Position numbers and translations under genes: made by a program. The notes beneath the pieces were generated by a model. It was not told the DNA's origin. It worked only from the letters and a program-made list of their open reading frames with translations, and made no database searches. A DNA stretch of 64,000 nt from Diphasiastrum complanatum (lineage: Eukaryota; Streptophyta; Lycopodiopsida; Lycopodiales; Lycopodiaceae), in NCBI GenBank assembly GCA_029204225.1, contig CM055099.1, positions 45,452,040-45,516,039 of the forward strand, read 5' to 3'. Shown here piece after piece: positions 36,696-47,704 of this stretch. How positions within the stretch are numbered: position 1 is the first letter of the stretch; every line of letters begins with the position of its first letter.

Positions 36696-37624
36696 GTTGG
36701 AAGTATTTCTTGCGTGTACGGTGGCTAGATCTACTTACAGGTGTAGTATAGGGATGTAGAGATTCGTCCACTTTTTGAGTTTCTACAGCAAGCTTCAACG
36801 GAAATACGGAAAGAATCAACAGGAATGAGAGCACTAAGGCTTACCCAACTAGTGCTCGAAACGAAAATAAAGCTAATTAATAACAACAATAAAATTCCTT
36901 GCTAAGGCAAACCCAACTAGCAAGATTGCTAAATCCTACGTAACACCCAAAGGGAGATAGTAATTATTGCGACTAAACTAAGCAATAAACAATTAAAACC
37001 ATGCCACAATTAAAGGCCAATGAAAGGAGGCAAGATGAGGCCCGAGCACCTTCCCTCAAGCTATGCACCTTCCAATGGGAACACAATGAGATGCAAGATA
37101 TCGCAATAGTAATTTTGCCTTAATCACAAAGTGTTGTTTACAATGCAATACCTCTCATTTTATGGCAAGGAGATCTTCCATAAGTGTCTACTAACTTATG
37201 GGATTAATCTGTTTCTAGCCTTTCTAGAACTTCTAACTTAGGATTTAGAACTTCAAAGTTTCTTAACTTAGAAAAACTTAAGATAAAATATTTTTAATCT
37301 TAAGTTTCCTAAGTCTAACTTCTAAATCTAAGTTTAAGCTATTTTATTATTATTTAAGCTTCTACTCATGGACTTACAAAACACATGCCACGGTTGAAGT
37401 TTATTGACAGATACTCATATGTGGACTTACAAAACACATGCCATAGAGTTTTATTTCTTTTTATTTTCTCTGTGTTAGCACAGTTGCTAACATTATTTTC
37501 CTCATTGGATTGGTGGTCCCACACCAATCGACGCCTTTTCGTCCTGGATCTTTTGTGCTTCTTGGAGGCGAGACTATTGCTGTCGGGAGTGGTAGATTGT
37601 CGTGCCGATGCCCTCCATCATTTG
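36696..37624. other. Unassigned AT-rich region
   Basis: No gene is seen. 37230-37340 is rich in AACTTA / TAAGTT words that can fold back on each other. Confidence 0.35.
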
Positions 37625-40622
37625 TCACCGTAATTTGTTCAAGAAGGGCATGGGTTTGTAATAATGGAGCATATCATGTAGAAAGTTATGGGTTTTCCAT
37701 AGCTCCACCATATCAACGTGCAGGGCGGAAGTGAGTGCAGCGCGATAATAGAGACTTACTATGTTGATATGGTCGTCTTGCATTCGCAAGAGTTTATTGA
37801 TATCAAGGGCGATTGGGGGTAACCCTCGATCCCAAAAACCTCTGAGTTTTGTCAGAAATGCCCCCAGGCCGCAATTATCTGCAAAATATCTGACGTCACG
37901 ATCAGAATTGCCATGATGCTCCTGGTAGAATACTCGGCAGTTGGTGACCATGTCTTCAGCTAAGTTGCCGGTATCTACGCCTGTGAGCTTAGGCCAAAAG
38001 ATTTTGTTCTTGACCTTGGTGGCAGGAAACGGTTCTCGCCTCGCTACTGGATAGTAATAAGGATTTGTGCGCATGTAGGAGGGAGCTTCGATATACCGTG
38101 CCATTGAGGTCTTACTTTGCAGGAAGAGCTGATGATGCTAGAGAGGTTGTGGATCCAGGAGTTTGACTGCTGCTTTATGTGTTTGACACTGGTCCAAGTT
38201 TGGCAGTATGTAGCCACCTCGCTCTTTTGTTGTTGGATATTTCTTTGCAAACTCCTGAGAGGCGCACAACTCCTTGCTTGGTTCTATGGGCGTGGTTCTG
38301 TGCCGGATGGTTGGTGCTTCAGAGGCAATCTTGTGTCGAATTTGTGGATCAAGTTCAGGAGAGAGAGGAGGCGAGGGGTTACTTCAGCAATTCTTTGTTT
38401 GTGACTTAGGAGAAAATTGTCATGGAATGAAGGGGGGGTTAGTGGTGTCGAGAGGGTTAGAAGCGGTGGAAGAAAAAAGATAATGTGATTGGTTGGTGTT
38501 TGAGCTCCTTGCCCCAGGGGTTGGCCTTGAAATGCGGAGCCTTGAGTTGCAGGAGGAGGCTTTTGGAATCCTGCTCCATCTCCACCATCTGGTCCATCAA
38601 AGTGGTGCCCCGAATCATGGAATTGGGCGTGCTCTGCATGAACTGATGGTGTCGACTGGACAGCAGCCTTTAAGCATTCTTCTAGGGTGGCTATGTGTTG
38701 GTTTAGGGCCTCGACGGAAGCAATGTATGATTGTTGTAATTTTGAGTGCTGCTCTATCGTGGCTTTCAGCTTTTGGGCCAACGTTTGATAGGCCACCACT
38801 GGAATGGCAGTTCCCTCAAGAATAGCTTGGTGTTGCGAAGTCGTTGAAGTCCACCAATTCCAACTGTTCCTTCATAGCGGAACGTGTTGTGCATCTGCTA
38901 TAGCCTCATCCTTTTCGGCTTTGAGGGTATCGATGGTTTGCTGCATGTTGGATACCTTCAGTTGGAACTGGTTTTGGAAGTGGAGTAGCATCTGTTGCTG
39001 TTGTTGATTGTAATTCGTGAGGTCCTGGATCTGTAGCTGTTGTTGTTTGTTTTCCTCCTTCGGCCTTGTTTTTTCTTTCTGAAGGTCCGCCATAGCACCA
39101 TCGTTGAATTGCCGCATAGTATACTGTCCTCCTAGGGTGCCGAATAGATTGTATTGGAGCTCATTCACCAACCATACCGCTTTTTGGACTGCAAGGGGTA
39201 ACTGCTCCCAAGGACCAATGTCAGGGAGGGTGCGTGTGTAGTTAGGATACGACATTGGGTTAAAGGGTAGAAAATCAGGAGCAAGGCTAGACGGAGGTGT
39301 ATGAAATGCAGGTGGAGGTGATTGTGGATTGAGGGGTACAAGAGGTGGGGAGATACTACATGGCGGAGATGTTTGGATTGGGTTAGTGGTGACGGTGGTT
39401 GATGGAAGTGCGCTTAGTGATTGTAATGCAAAATCATCTATGTTGACTGTGGAGTCAAGTAGGGTGGAGATTTGTACAGGTGAGGGCTTTTGTGGAAGTG
39501 TGGAAGTGAAGCCCGTGTTAAGGGTTAGTGAGGGTGTGGAGGTGGTAGTAATTGGTGGGAGTGCTGGTGGGAGTGTGAGAGCAAGTGATGGAGAGGAGAT
39601 TGCCTGTGTGGACGGAATCACGCCCATAGGATCAGAGCCGGAAGTGCCTACTGTCCCGGAGCTGCCTGCTGTTGTCGCTACTACTTGTCTGCGTTGCTGG
39701 GCCTTGTGATGTAAGGCCACCTGCTGCTCTAGGACCTCCTTTGGGACCCGAGATGGTTTAAGGCTCCCTTTGGATTCAGCATATTCCACCACAATGTCGC
39801 TGGATAGAATGTCATGAGGGACATCGGCTTCTGTGCTGATCGCCTTTCCTTTCTGCTTCTTAGTAGGTGGGACTAGTGAGACCGGTTCTACTGTCGGTTG
39901 AGGGGTGGCTTGCTTTTTTGTGCTTGGATAGAGATCATCCAGCTCCTTGGCTACAGCCGCTCGAGACCCCAACTGTTTGGTGACCAACATGTGGAGGACA
40001 TACCCACATTTGGTAGTTGGTTTTCTGGCTTTGAGAGCTCCGCATAGCTTCTTTGCTACCTTCTCAGCCCACTTGTAGTTTTGAGTGGGATCGTCCATGG
40101 TGAGGGTCAAAGAAAAGAGGTCGCTCGGTGGTATGCGATCCATCTTGGCGGTATGCACTTCGACCATGGTGACGAGGATTTCTGAGGCGGCCCATAGATG
40201 GGGATCCGTGATGAGACGGATGGCAATCCCGTCGTTGGTTTGGACAATGGTTTTGCCGTCCTCTGTCAGAAACTTTGTGAAGTACTTGGCATCATAGTTG
40301 GTGCCCTTGCCATGGATTGTCTCTTTGAGATTAGGGAAGCCAATGCTCCCAAGAGAGACGTTGATGATGGTATAGCTGCCACTCTTGGATGAAATCCGAA
40401 AAGTTTGGAATTCATCCGAATAGGTGGAGTAGGCCGCTCGGATGAGGTATTGCTCTGCTGGTCCCGGAAAAGTGTCAGATCAAAGGCAAGGGTTGTGAGG
40501 ATATCCTTGGCCAGGGTGAGCTGCTTGGCGTAATTCTTGATACAGATCATAAAAATATCTCCTAAATAAGGATGAGGAGGTTTACGATGATGCAAGCTGA
40601 ACGAGGAATCGCGGGAAGCCAT
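37625..40622 (-). pseudogene. Gypsy C 3' coding region in env-like position, broken
   Basis: Same-strand frames run downstream of the integrase. The N-terminus is MASRDSSFSLHHRKPPHPYL (40622). After a frameshift near 40480 it continues PAEQYLIRAAYSTYSDEFQT and then open to 38872, including a 431-codon piece from 40167. That piece has a globular part (residues 1-80), a basic PPTKKQKGKA patch, a long Ser/Thr/Pro-rich stretch (about 165-305) and a Gln-rich coiled coil (about 360-420). Further frames at 38799-38284 (another coiled coil, then His/Gly/Pro-rich) and 38104-37625 (YFADNCGLGAFLTKLRGFWD) complete it. No membrane segment or known domain is seen. Athila and Tat elements carry an extra ORF here. 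It could also be the gag of a rearranged neighbour. Confidence 0.5.
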
Positions 40623-41328
40623 GATAGCAGTGATTTTAGATTGCTCTGAGAATTTTGAAAATTTTGAAAAATTTTTGGCATGAACTCGAGAGCAGCAATC
40701 TAAAATGAACTCGTGGAAAGAAGGGTGGAGGACTATATATAGACTTTTTTTGACAGGAATTCACAACTTTACTCAGAAATCGTCCTCAGTGTCTACGATT
40801 TGGATATGATGATCGCGAATTTTGAGGCAACGTTCTGAGGGTATGCGAATTCTTGTGAGTTTTTTTTTTTAATGCCAAAAGAGAAAAATCGACTGATAGT
40901 GCCAAACTGTGTCTGATCAGAATTCGCAGAGATGACAGAGAAATTGTGGCAATCATTTTGATCTCCAACGAATTGTCTTCGAATTCTCATGATGGATATC
41001 TGATGAATAAAACTACATTTTTCTATTTTTAGACATTTTTTTTATCTGAGACAAAATTCGCGGAAGCCAAAAATGAATCGTGCTCTGTGGAAAAGGGGTC
41101 AACCAAATTCTATCTTAGATGTTGTGAAAAAATTTCTTCTAAAACTAATGACTTTTGTGGTTTTCTCAGAGAAGATTGTTGGCATATCTGATCTGATAGT
41201 ATCTTGATGGTTTGAACAAGAAAGCACAACAAAAATGTTGTCGAAATGGCATGCAGGCAATAAAAAAGAAAGAAAAAACAGTAGGAAAGAAAACAACTAA
41301 TACATATAAAGATAAAATCAGGGTTCAT
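40623..41328 (-). other. Spacer between Gypsy C integrase and 3' coding region
   Basis: AT-rich spacer with no coding signal. Words such as GAATTCGC and AAATTCGCGG recur several times at 40750-41065. Confidence 0.4.
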
Positions 41329-43545
41329 TGTACTTTCTCAGTCGACTCCCATTGACCACAGTGTCGAGGATATCGCCTTGAAGGGTTTGGAGTTGTACAT
41401 ATCCAAAGGCAAAGTTTTTTTTAATGACGTAAGGTCCTTGGCCAGAAAATTTCAGCAGGACCTTATTTCCAACTTGGAAGTCTCTGAGTTTCAATGATCA
41501 ATCATGCCATGCTTTTTTTCATCGTTTGTAAACTTGTTGAGCATGGATGCTGATCCGTGGTGTTTCACAAAGTTGCTCCAGATGGAATAACCTGCTTGCT
41601 AGATTCTGGTGAGTATCAAGCTCAAGGTTTTAGGCTACTCGAAGGGAGGGGATATGGAATTGTACAGGCATAACGGCTTCTTGGCCATATGTGAGCTGGA
41701 AAGGGGTTAAGCCTGTAGCTCGCTTTGGGGTGGTGCTATAAGCCCAGAGAGCAGCATGGAGTTTGAGTTCCCAATCAGATCGGCTGGATTCGACGATTTT
41801 GGTGAGAATTCCACATAGGATTTTACTGGTGGATTCTGCCTGGCCATTGCAGCGTGAATAGTATGGGGAACTTTTGCGATGTACCACAAAAATTTTGGAA
41901 AGAAGATCTGCTATGAGAGAGTTAAGAAAATATGTACCCCTATCACTGATAAGCTCTAGAAGACATCTAAAACGAACTATAACCTGTTCATAGAAAAATT
42001 TGGCGGTAGAACGAGCATCAACATTGCGAACAACTCTCGCTTCAGCCCATTTGGTGCAATAGTCTGTAGCTACTATGATGTAAAAAGATTGTGTGTGTCG
42101 AGCAGCAGGACTAATAGGTCCGACATAATCAATTTTCCATTTCTGGAAAGCTTGATCGGTGGTTACGGGGTGTAAAGGCATGTAGTCTATTTTTTTAAAG
42201 CGTTTTGTGCGTTGGCAGACATCACAAGCCTTAGTGTAATTGTGCGTATCCTTGAAGAGTGTTGGCCACCAAAAATCGGCCAAGAGGATTTTCTTAGCAG
42301 TTGTTTCAGAAGAGAAATGGCCTGCACCAATATCTTCATGAGTGAGGGAAATTACAGAGGGTATTTCACCTTTAGTAAGACATCGTCGGATAATTCCATC
42401 TAACCCTTGCTTGTAGAGTTGTCCTACAATTAACGTATAAGGTTTAGTTTTGAGGACCAACGCACGTTGTTCAAGTTTAAAGAAGGAAGGATCCATCTAC
42501 CCTGAAGTTAAATATTCTGTAATTTCCTTAGCCCATACAGGTGTAGAGTCAACTTGAAAAAGGATTGCATCTGGTAAATCATCATTGACGCCTTAATCAG
42601 GGGTATGAAGGTTAGGGATTCGGGATAGATGGTCTGCTAGAAAATGCTGAACTCCCTTACAAACCACGATCCTAAACTCAAATTCTCGCAGTAATAGGAT
42701 CCATCTAGTAATACGGCCTGTGGTGCAGGTCTTGTTGATGAGATACAACAGTGCTTGATGATCAGTGAAGAACGCAAAGACTTTTTCTAGAAGATAATCG
42801 TGAAACTTCTGAACTGCAAATACCATTGCCAAGGCTTCACATTCGGTAGTGGTATAATTGACTTCAGCAGGTATCAATTGTCGACTAAGAAAACGGATTG
42901 GGTAGTCCTTTTTTAATCCTTCTGGTTGGGTGAGCATTGCTCCAATGGCATACTTGGATGCATCGGTATGCACATGGAATTCTTTAGAATAATCAAAAGC
43001 CCGGAGGATGGGTGCATTGGTAAGGGCTTCTTTGAGTTGATTAAAGGCGACGCGTTGTTCATTCGTCCATTTGGGAACTACAACTACTTTGTAGATTGAG
43101 CGTGCTTTGTTAGCAAAATCGAAAATAAAGCACCGATAGTAGTTGGCGTGGCCAAGGAAAGAGTAAATTTCACGTATCGTACACGGTTCCAGTAGATTTT
43201 GAATGATAAGGATCTTTTCAGGGTCAGTGGCAATGCCATTTTGTGATATAATATGTCCTAACACAATACCATGGGTTACCCAAATCTGGCATTTTTCAGG
43301 ATTAAGAGAGATGCCGAAGCGTTGACATTGGATAAAAAAAATTTCGAGCACAGACAGATGGCGTGTTTCTTCGGAATGTGCTCCTAAATCATCCAAGTAA
43401 ACTTCTAAGGTATCGCCCATCTGCTGAGAAACGGCCGCCTGCATAACACGTTGGAAGGTTCTAGGAGCATTGCAGAGACCAAAGGGCATGACTTTCCAGT
43501 AGAAGGTTCCCCATTTTGTGGCAAAAGCGTCGAAAAGGAAGATTT
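41329..43545 (-). pseudogene. Gypsy C reverse transcriptase, RNase H and integrase
   Basis: RT begins abruptly at AFATKWGTFYWKVMPFGLCN (about 43530) and has YLDDLGAHSEE at the catalytic site, where YVDD or FLDD is usual. It then has LGHIISQNG and FLGHANYYRCF. RNase H follows (HTDASKYAIGAML ... ADHLSRIPN) and ends in a TAA near 42596. A TAG separates it from integrase at 42496. Integrase keeps the HHCC finger (HEDIGAGHFSSE ... CDVCQRTKRF) and D, D, E in KIDYVGPIS, ISDRGTYF and GQAESTSKI. After another stop (41630) comes the C-terminal PYVIKKNFAFGYVQLQTL, ending NEP near 41329. No chromodomain is present. Fingers of RT and everything upstream are replaced by a copia LTR. Confidence 0.88.
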
Positions 43546-45045
43546 TGAACCATAAACAAACCATTTAACTCAATTAACTAGGAGTACCACTCTAGAGTTA
43601 AGTGGCTAACTAGCATAATACCAAGGAATCAAATCCATGTACTAGGTACATGCCTGAGAACCAAACCACTACCATCATTATGTCAAGATTAGTTTAGCAA
43701 TATTTAGACCGATTCTTAACAGCTTGACACAAAAACAACGGTACCAAAGTTCCACAAACACTAGGTTCACAGGTAACTGACAAGGTAACACACCAAAGTT
43801 ATGTCAAGTTGACAAGGGCAAAAATTTGCATATTGTCCAAGGAGAAGTAAAAACTAAAATTCTCCTACCAAACCCAGAAAGCAATATCTAAAAACCAAGA
43901 TTGCAGCATTGTCAACCATGCACCAAAAAACTGAAATTCCTCTGACTGGGTGCTAGTAATTTAAATTTTCCGAGTTTCAAATCACTTTTGAAACCAACAT
44001 TGAAGTTACCAGACGACAAGCCCTTAGAAACCTCGGTCAACTAGCATGCAACAAGCATTGACATCAACAGTCATGGACTACCACAAATCGCCCTTCCCGA
44101 AAACCTCATGCAAAAACCGGTAAAGGCCTACACTTAGAGAACAAAAAAGTATTTCAAGGGTGGATTAAACCCTCAAAATAAACCCTAAGGATTTCACAAC
44201 CCATCACACACATTGCAACCACTTTTATGACAACTACCTCGCGATGGTTGTTCGGCTCCCTACCTATCTCCTACAGTCGACTCTCACCTTGATCAATGTG
44301 CTCTAACCACGACCTTCAGAGGGGGAGAGAGGTTTCTAACCCATCACAAATATGTCACAAGAAAAACGAGGGATTACCTTGTAGGGAAAAAAGAGCCAAA
44401 GCACCAAGATCTAACTATCAAACAATCTCCACAAGACAAATGAGGGAAGAGGATAGGCGCCCTCAAGGAGAGAAAGAAAGCAGTAATGCAAGTAGAAAAA
44501 TGGAGAGCAATGCTTAGCAAATGTAAAAATGGTATACACAATGAGCATATAAGTACTAAACCTGGATGTGGCCAAGTGCCAACAAACCCTAATCTTAACC
44601 ACTTACTAAATGTAGGGCACTTCCAAAAGTCAAGATAGGGCCCCTAAACAAAATTAGATCCCTAAGGACCCACGAGTCAATACATGACCAAAATTGGGTC
44701 CAACTGAAGTTTAGACAAACTTAACATGGCCTAAATAACTAAATACCCATGGTTACACAAATCTCGACCTTTGGGTCAAAGTAACGATTAAATTTAGCAT
44801 AGTCATTTATTTCTAACACCCTCCTTAAATAACAATGCATAAAATGAAATCTTCACTATGTAACAAAGCCACCTCAAGGTCTTAAATTTAAAGCTTTGCA
44901 TAAAGCTTCAAATTTCTCTCTAGGCAACGCCTTAGTGTTGAGGTCCGCAATATTATCCTTTGTAGGACAATACTCAAGTAAAATGTCTTCATGAAGTCTC
45001 TTCTGAACAAAGTGATAATGGATCTCGATGTGCTTCGTCCTCGAA
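43546..45045 (-). mobile_element. Copia remnant: 3' LTR plus RNase H tail
   Basis: The minus strand at 45045-44874 encodes SRTKHIEIHYHFVQKRLHED then ILLEYCPTKDNIADLNTKAL and ends at a TGA, the C-terminus of Ty1/copia RNase H. A purine tract (AAGGAGGG) and TGTTAGAAATAAATG, an LTR start, follow at 44818. The LTR would run to about 43546, where gypsy RT sequence resumes, giving about 1.27 kb. The left border is inferred from the junction and a TG/CA terminus. The rest of the element upstream of RNase H is absent. Confidence 0.62.
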
Positions 45046-45400
45046 ATTTGTGAAAAGACTACTATAACCCATAAAGATGAGAGATTGGGATTTGTAAAAA
45101 AATTTCAGCCATATAACCATATCTCCTTCCTATCCTTTACCCTCATAGTCTTTTATTTAGAGATCTTGACACTCAACCTGATGAACATCAATTATGGCTC
45201 AAGCTAGTAAGTTTGCCAGACATTGACAACCATTTTATCGTGTGAAAAGGCCAATATAAAGACCATTTCCTGATACGTAATAGGCAAGAGCTTGACATTA
45301 TGCCCAGTGAAAAACTTTAGACTGTCCAATTCTCGTAGATTATTTCCAATAAATTGCTTTGAATTCTATTGATGATTTTCGAAAGATTTGGCAATATACA

Positions 45401-45840
45401 ACTTCAAAATTACTTCATTTTGTGATGCGGCAGTCTTGCATTGGCCTATTACTTGACATAACGTCCATTGGTTGGCAAAAAAAATCTAAATATTAAAGCT
45501 CAACACTCTTGTGGCTTGCTTGATTCTTTTTAGAAATAAACCTTCCAATGGCCATTAGGTTAGTTATACATTGTGAGCCACATAGCTATCATACAAATTC
45601 AACTTCAAAATTAATTTATGTTGCAATGTGGCAGTCTTGCATTGGCCTACTACGTGACATAAGTCCAGTGGGTGGCAAAATTTTGAAAAATAAGGCTCAA
45701 TACTCTTGGGGCTTGGTTGATTATTTTTGGGAATATTTAGGTCAGTTATATGTTGTAAGCCACATAGCTATCATACAACAAGGTCGAGTCAGATGGCCCG
45801 CCATCACATACCTTGTAATAAGCCACATAGCTATCATACA
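45401..45840. repeat. 201-bp tandem duplication with a partial third unit
   Basis: ACTTCAAAATTA begins units at 45401 and 45602. Both contain CAGTCTTGCATTGGCCTA, a TTGGCAAAA or GTGGCAAAA block and GCCACATAGCTATCATACAA. The last block recurs alone at about 45820. Confidence 0.88.
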
Positions 45841-46297
45841 ACGTGGTCCAGCCCATGATGGCTCTCTTTAGTGTTTTTTAAAATTTAACTACCAAGGGCG
45901 ACCGCGTACATTGTAAGGTACTTAACAAGGTCCATGCCCACCCAACAAATGTCGTAGCGAATCTCATTATTTTAGAAAATTTACCTCCCAATGACCTTTA
46001 CAGTGCCAAGTAGCTAGCATACGAGGAGGCCCGGTCCGGGCCCAACAACTCTTGATGCCCAGTTCTGGTGCATTGATTTTTAGACTCACAAGGATCTTGG
46101 GAACTGCCACGTGGCAGTGGCCATATTCCAGAAACTGACCCCTGCAGCCTGCTCCCCCTGCTCCTTAACGACTCTCTGTTCATATCTGCCAGGAATTGGG
46201 ACGACTCCAGGACTTCATTTTGAAGGGCAGCGTCCACGTCTCCTTTTCCATGTCCTTCAACTTACATGCAGCCTTTACGGGGTAGGCATATCTAAGG

Positions 46298-46470
46298 GCG
46301 ACCTTTAAAGGGGGCCCTTTTAACTGGGGGGTGCCTTTCTACGGGGTACCTTTAACGGGGGCCCTTTAAGAGGGAGCCTGGGTGACCTTTAAGGGGGGGC
46401 CTTTTTACGGGTGACCTTTAAAGGGGGGCCTTTAAGGAGGGCAGTTTCTACGGGCTGCCTTTAAGGTGGG
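46298..46470. repeat. G-rich minisatellite, CCTTTAAGGGGGGCCTTT units
   Basis: Roughly five imperfect units of GTGACCTTTAAGGGGGGCC followed by TTTTTACGG lie about 1.25 kb upstream of the CR4-like start. Each unit has runs of 5-7 G, and CCTTTAAAGG is self-complementary. Confidence 0.75.
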
Positions 46471-47530
46471 GCTTGAAAGTACGGCCATGCCTTTAGGGTA
46501 CTGGGCGCCTTTCTGTGAACGGAAAGAAAATAACTCGAAAAGATTGCTGCTTCTCTGTCTCTCTCTCTCTCTCTCTGTTCTGTTGTCTGACATCTGGGTA
46601 TTGCATGTCAGATCCATGGCAGCCAGCTCTAGCTGGAAGCTTGACCTCGCCATCTTCGTTCTCTCTTCCTTTTTTCCTTTTAGATACTACTGTTCAGTGA
46701 TGACTAGCTGGAGTGTGGAGGCTTGAGGTCTAGCTAAGGAAGAAAAGCTTGTTTCTGGGCTGTGATGTTTGAATCTTTGCACAACTGTTTCCATTTCTGA
46801 GGATTTTAGTCAGTTTTGGATGCTGTAGTGGGTTTTTTGCAGCTGAAATGAGACAAACTTCTTGGGACTGATTTGCTGATTCCATTTCTGGTCTGACAAG
46901 CTTGAGAGGGCAGGTGGTTGAGGTGGGCTTGCTTTGTTTGGTTGTGAGGGCATTGGGAGCAAGAACTGATGCTATCCTGCTTCTCATTAGGCCATTTCCC
47001 ACCTGATAATACCTGTTTGCATTTGTACACTCTGTGAAAAAGTTTTCTTTCCAGCTCTTCATCGTGTTTTTTCTGTTCATAAGATCCTAGTGATCTCATT
47101 ATATAAGACTCGCCTCTGCCAGGTTCGATGGAGCTCCAGTTTCTTGTCACTTCATTAAGCAAAAGGACGAGCTGCCCATGTCCTGTTTCTTGTTCAAGTT
47201 TTAATCATTTATTCACCAACAGTCTTATCAGCTGAAGCTAAAGCGTTGCTACTGTGGAAAAAATAGCTTGGGCTTCTTATATCCTCTTCATGTAACTAAA
47301 GAATGCGGTTGCTTCCGAGCCTTGATCCGCAGAGCGAGCCCTGTTCAAATACCTTCTGACACCGTCTCTCAGTCAATAGAAGAAATGATATGAGACTTTT
47401 TGCAATCATTTAACCGTCTTATTTCAGATACGGCAACAAAGATTGCCAAAGATCAGCTGGAATATCTCCCATTTTTGGTCTTTGGCACAGTTTATCGTCT
47501 GCACTGAATAGATTATTAGCAGAGTTCTAA

Positions 47531-47704
47531 ATGGATGAACGCCCGTCTTGGCTCTGCAATAGTTCAGATACAAGCAAGCTTACTTCATGTGCTGCAGACA
47601 ATTTACTAAAAGCATGCGATGAATGCAGCAGAAATGACAGAAGTCCCAATGTCACTTGCACTAAATTACATTCAAAGCAAGGGCGAGCTCTATCCACCTT
47701 ATGA
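47531..47704 (+). promoter_or_regulatory. 57-codon upstream ORF overlapping the CR4 start
   Basis: An ATG at 47531 opens a frame (MDERPSWLCNSSDTSK...) that ends at TGA 47702-47704, overlapping the first in-frame kinase ATG (47701) as ATGA. If transcription starts upstream, ribosomes would meet this frame first. The arrangement can limit translation or favour a start further in. The transcript start is not visible. Confidence 0.5.

Noticed and set aside
39329-39709. 126-codon plus-strand frame, Val/Gly-rich
   Set aside because: It is the antisense shadow of the Pro/Ser-rich part of the Gypsy C 3' coding region.
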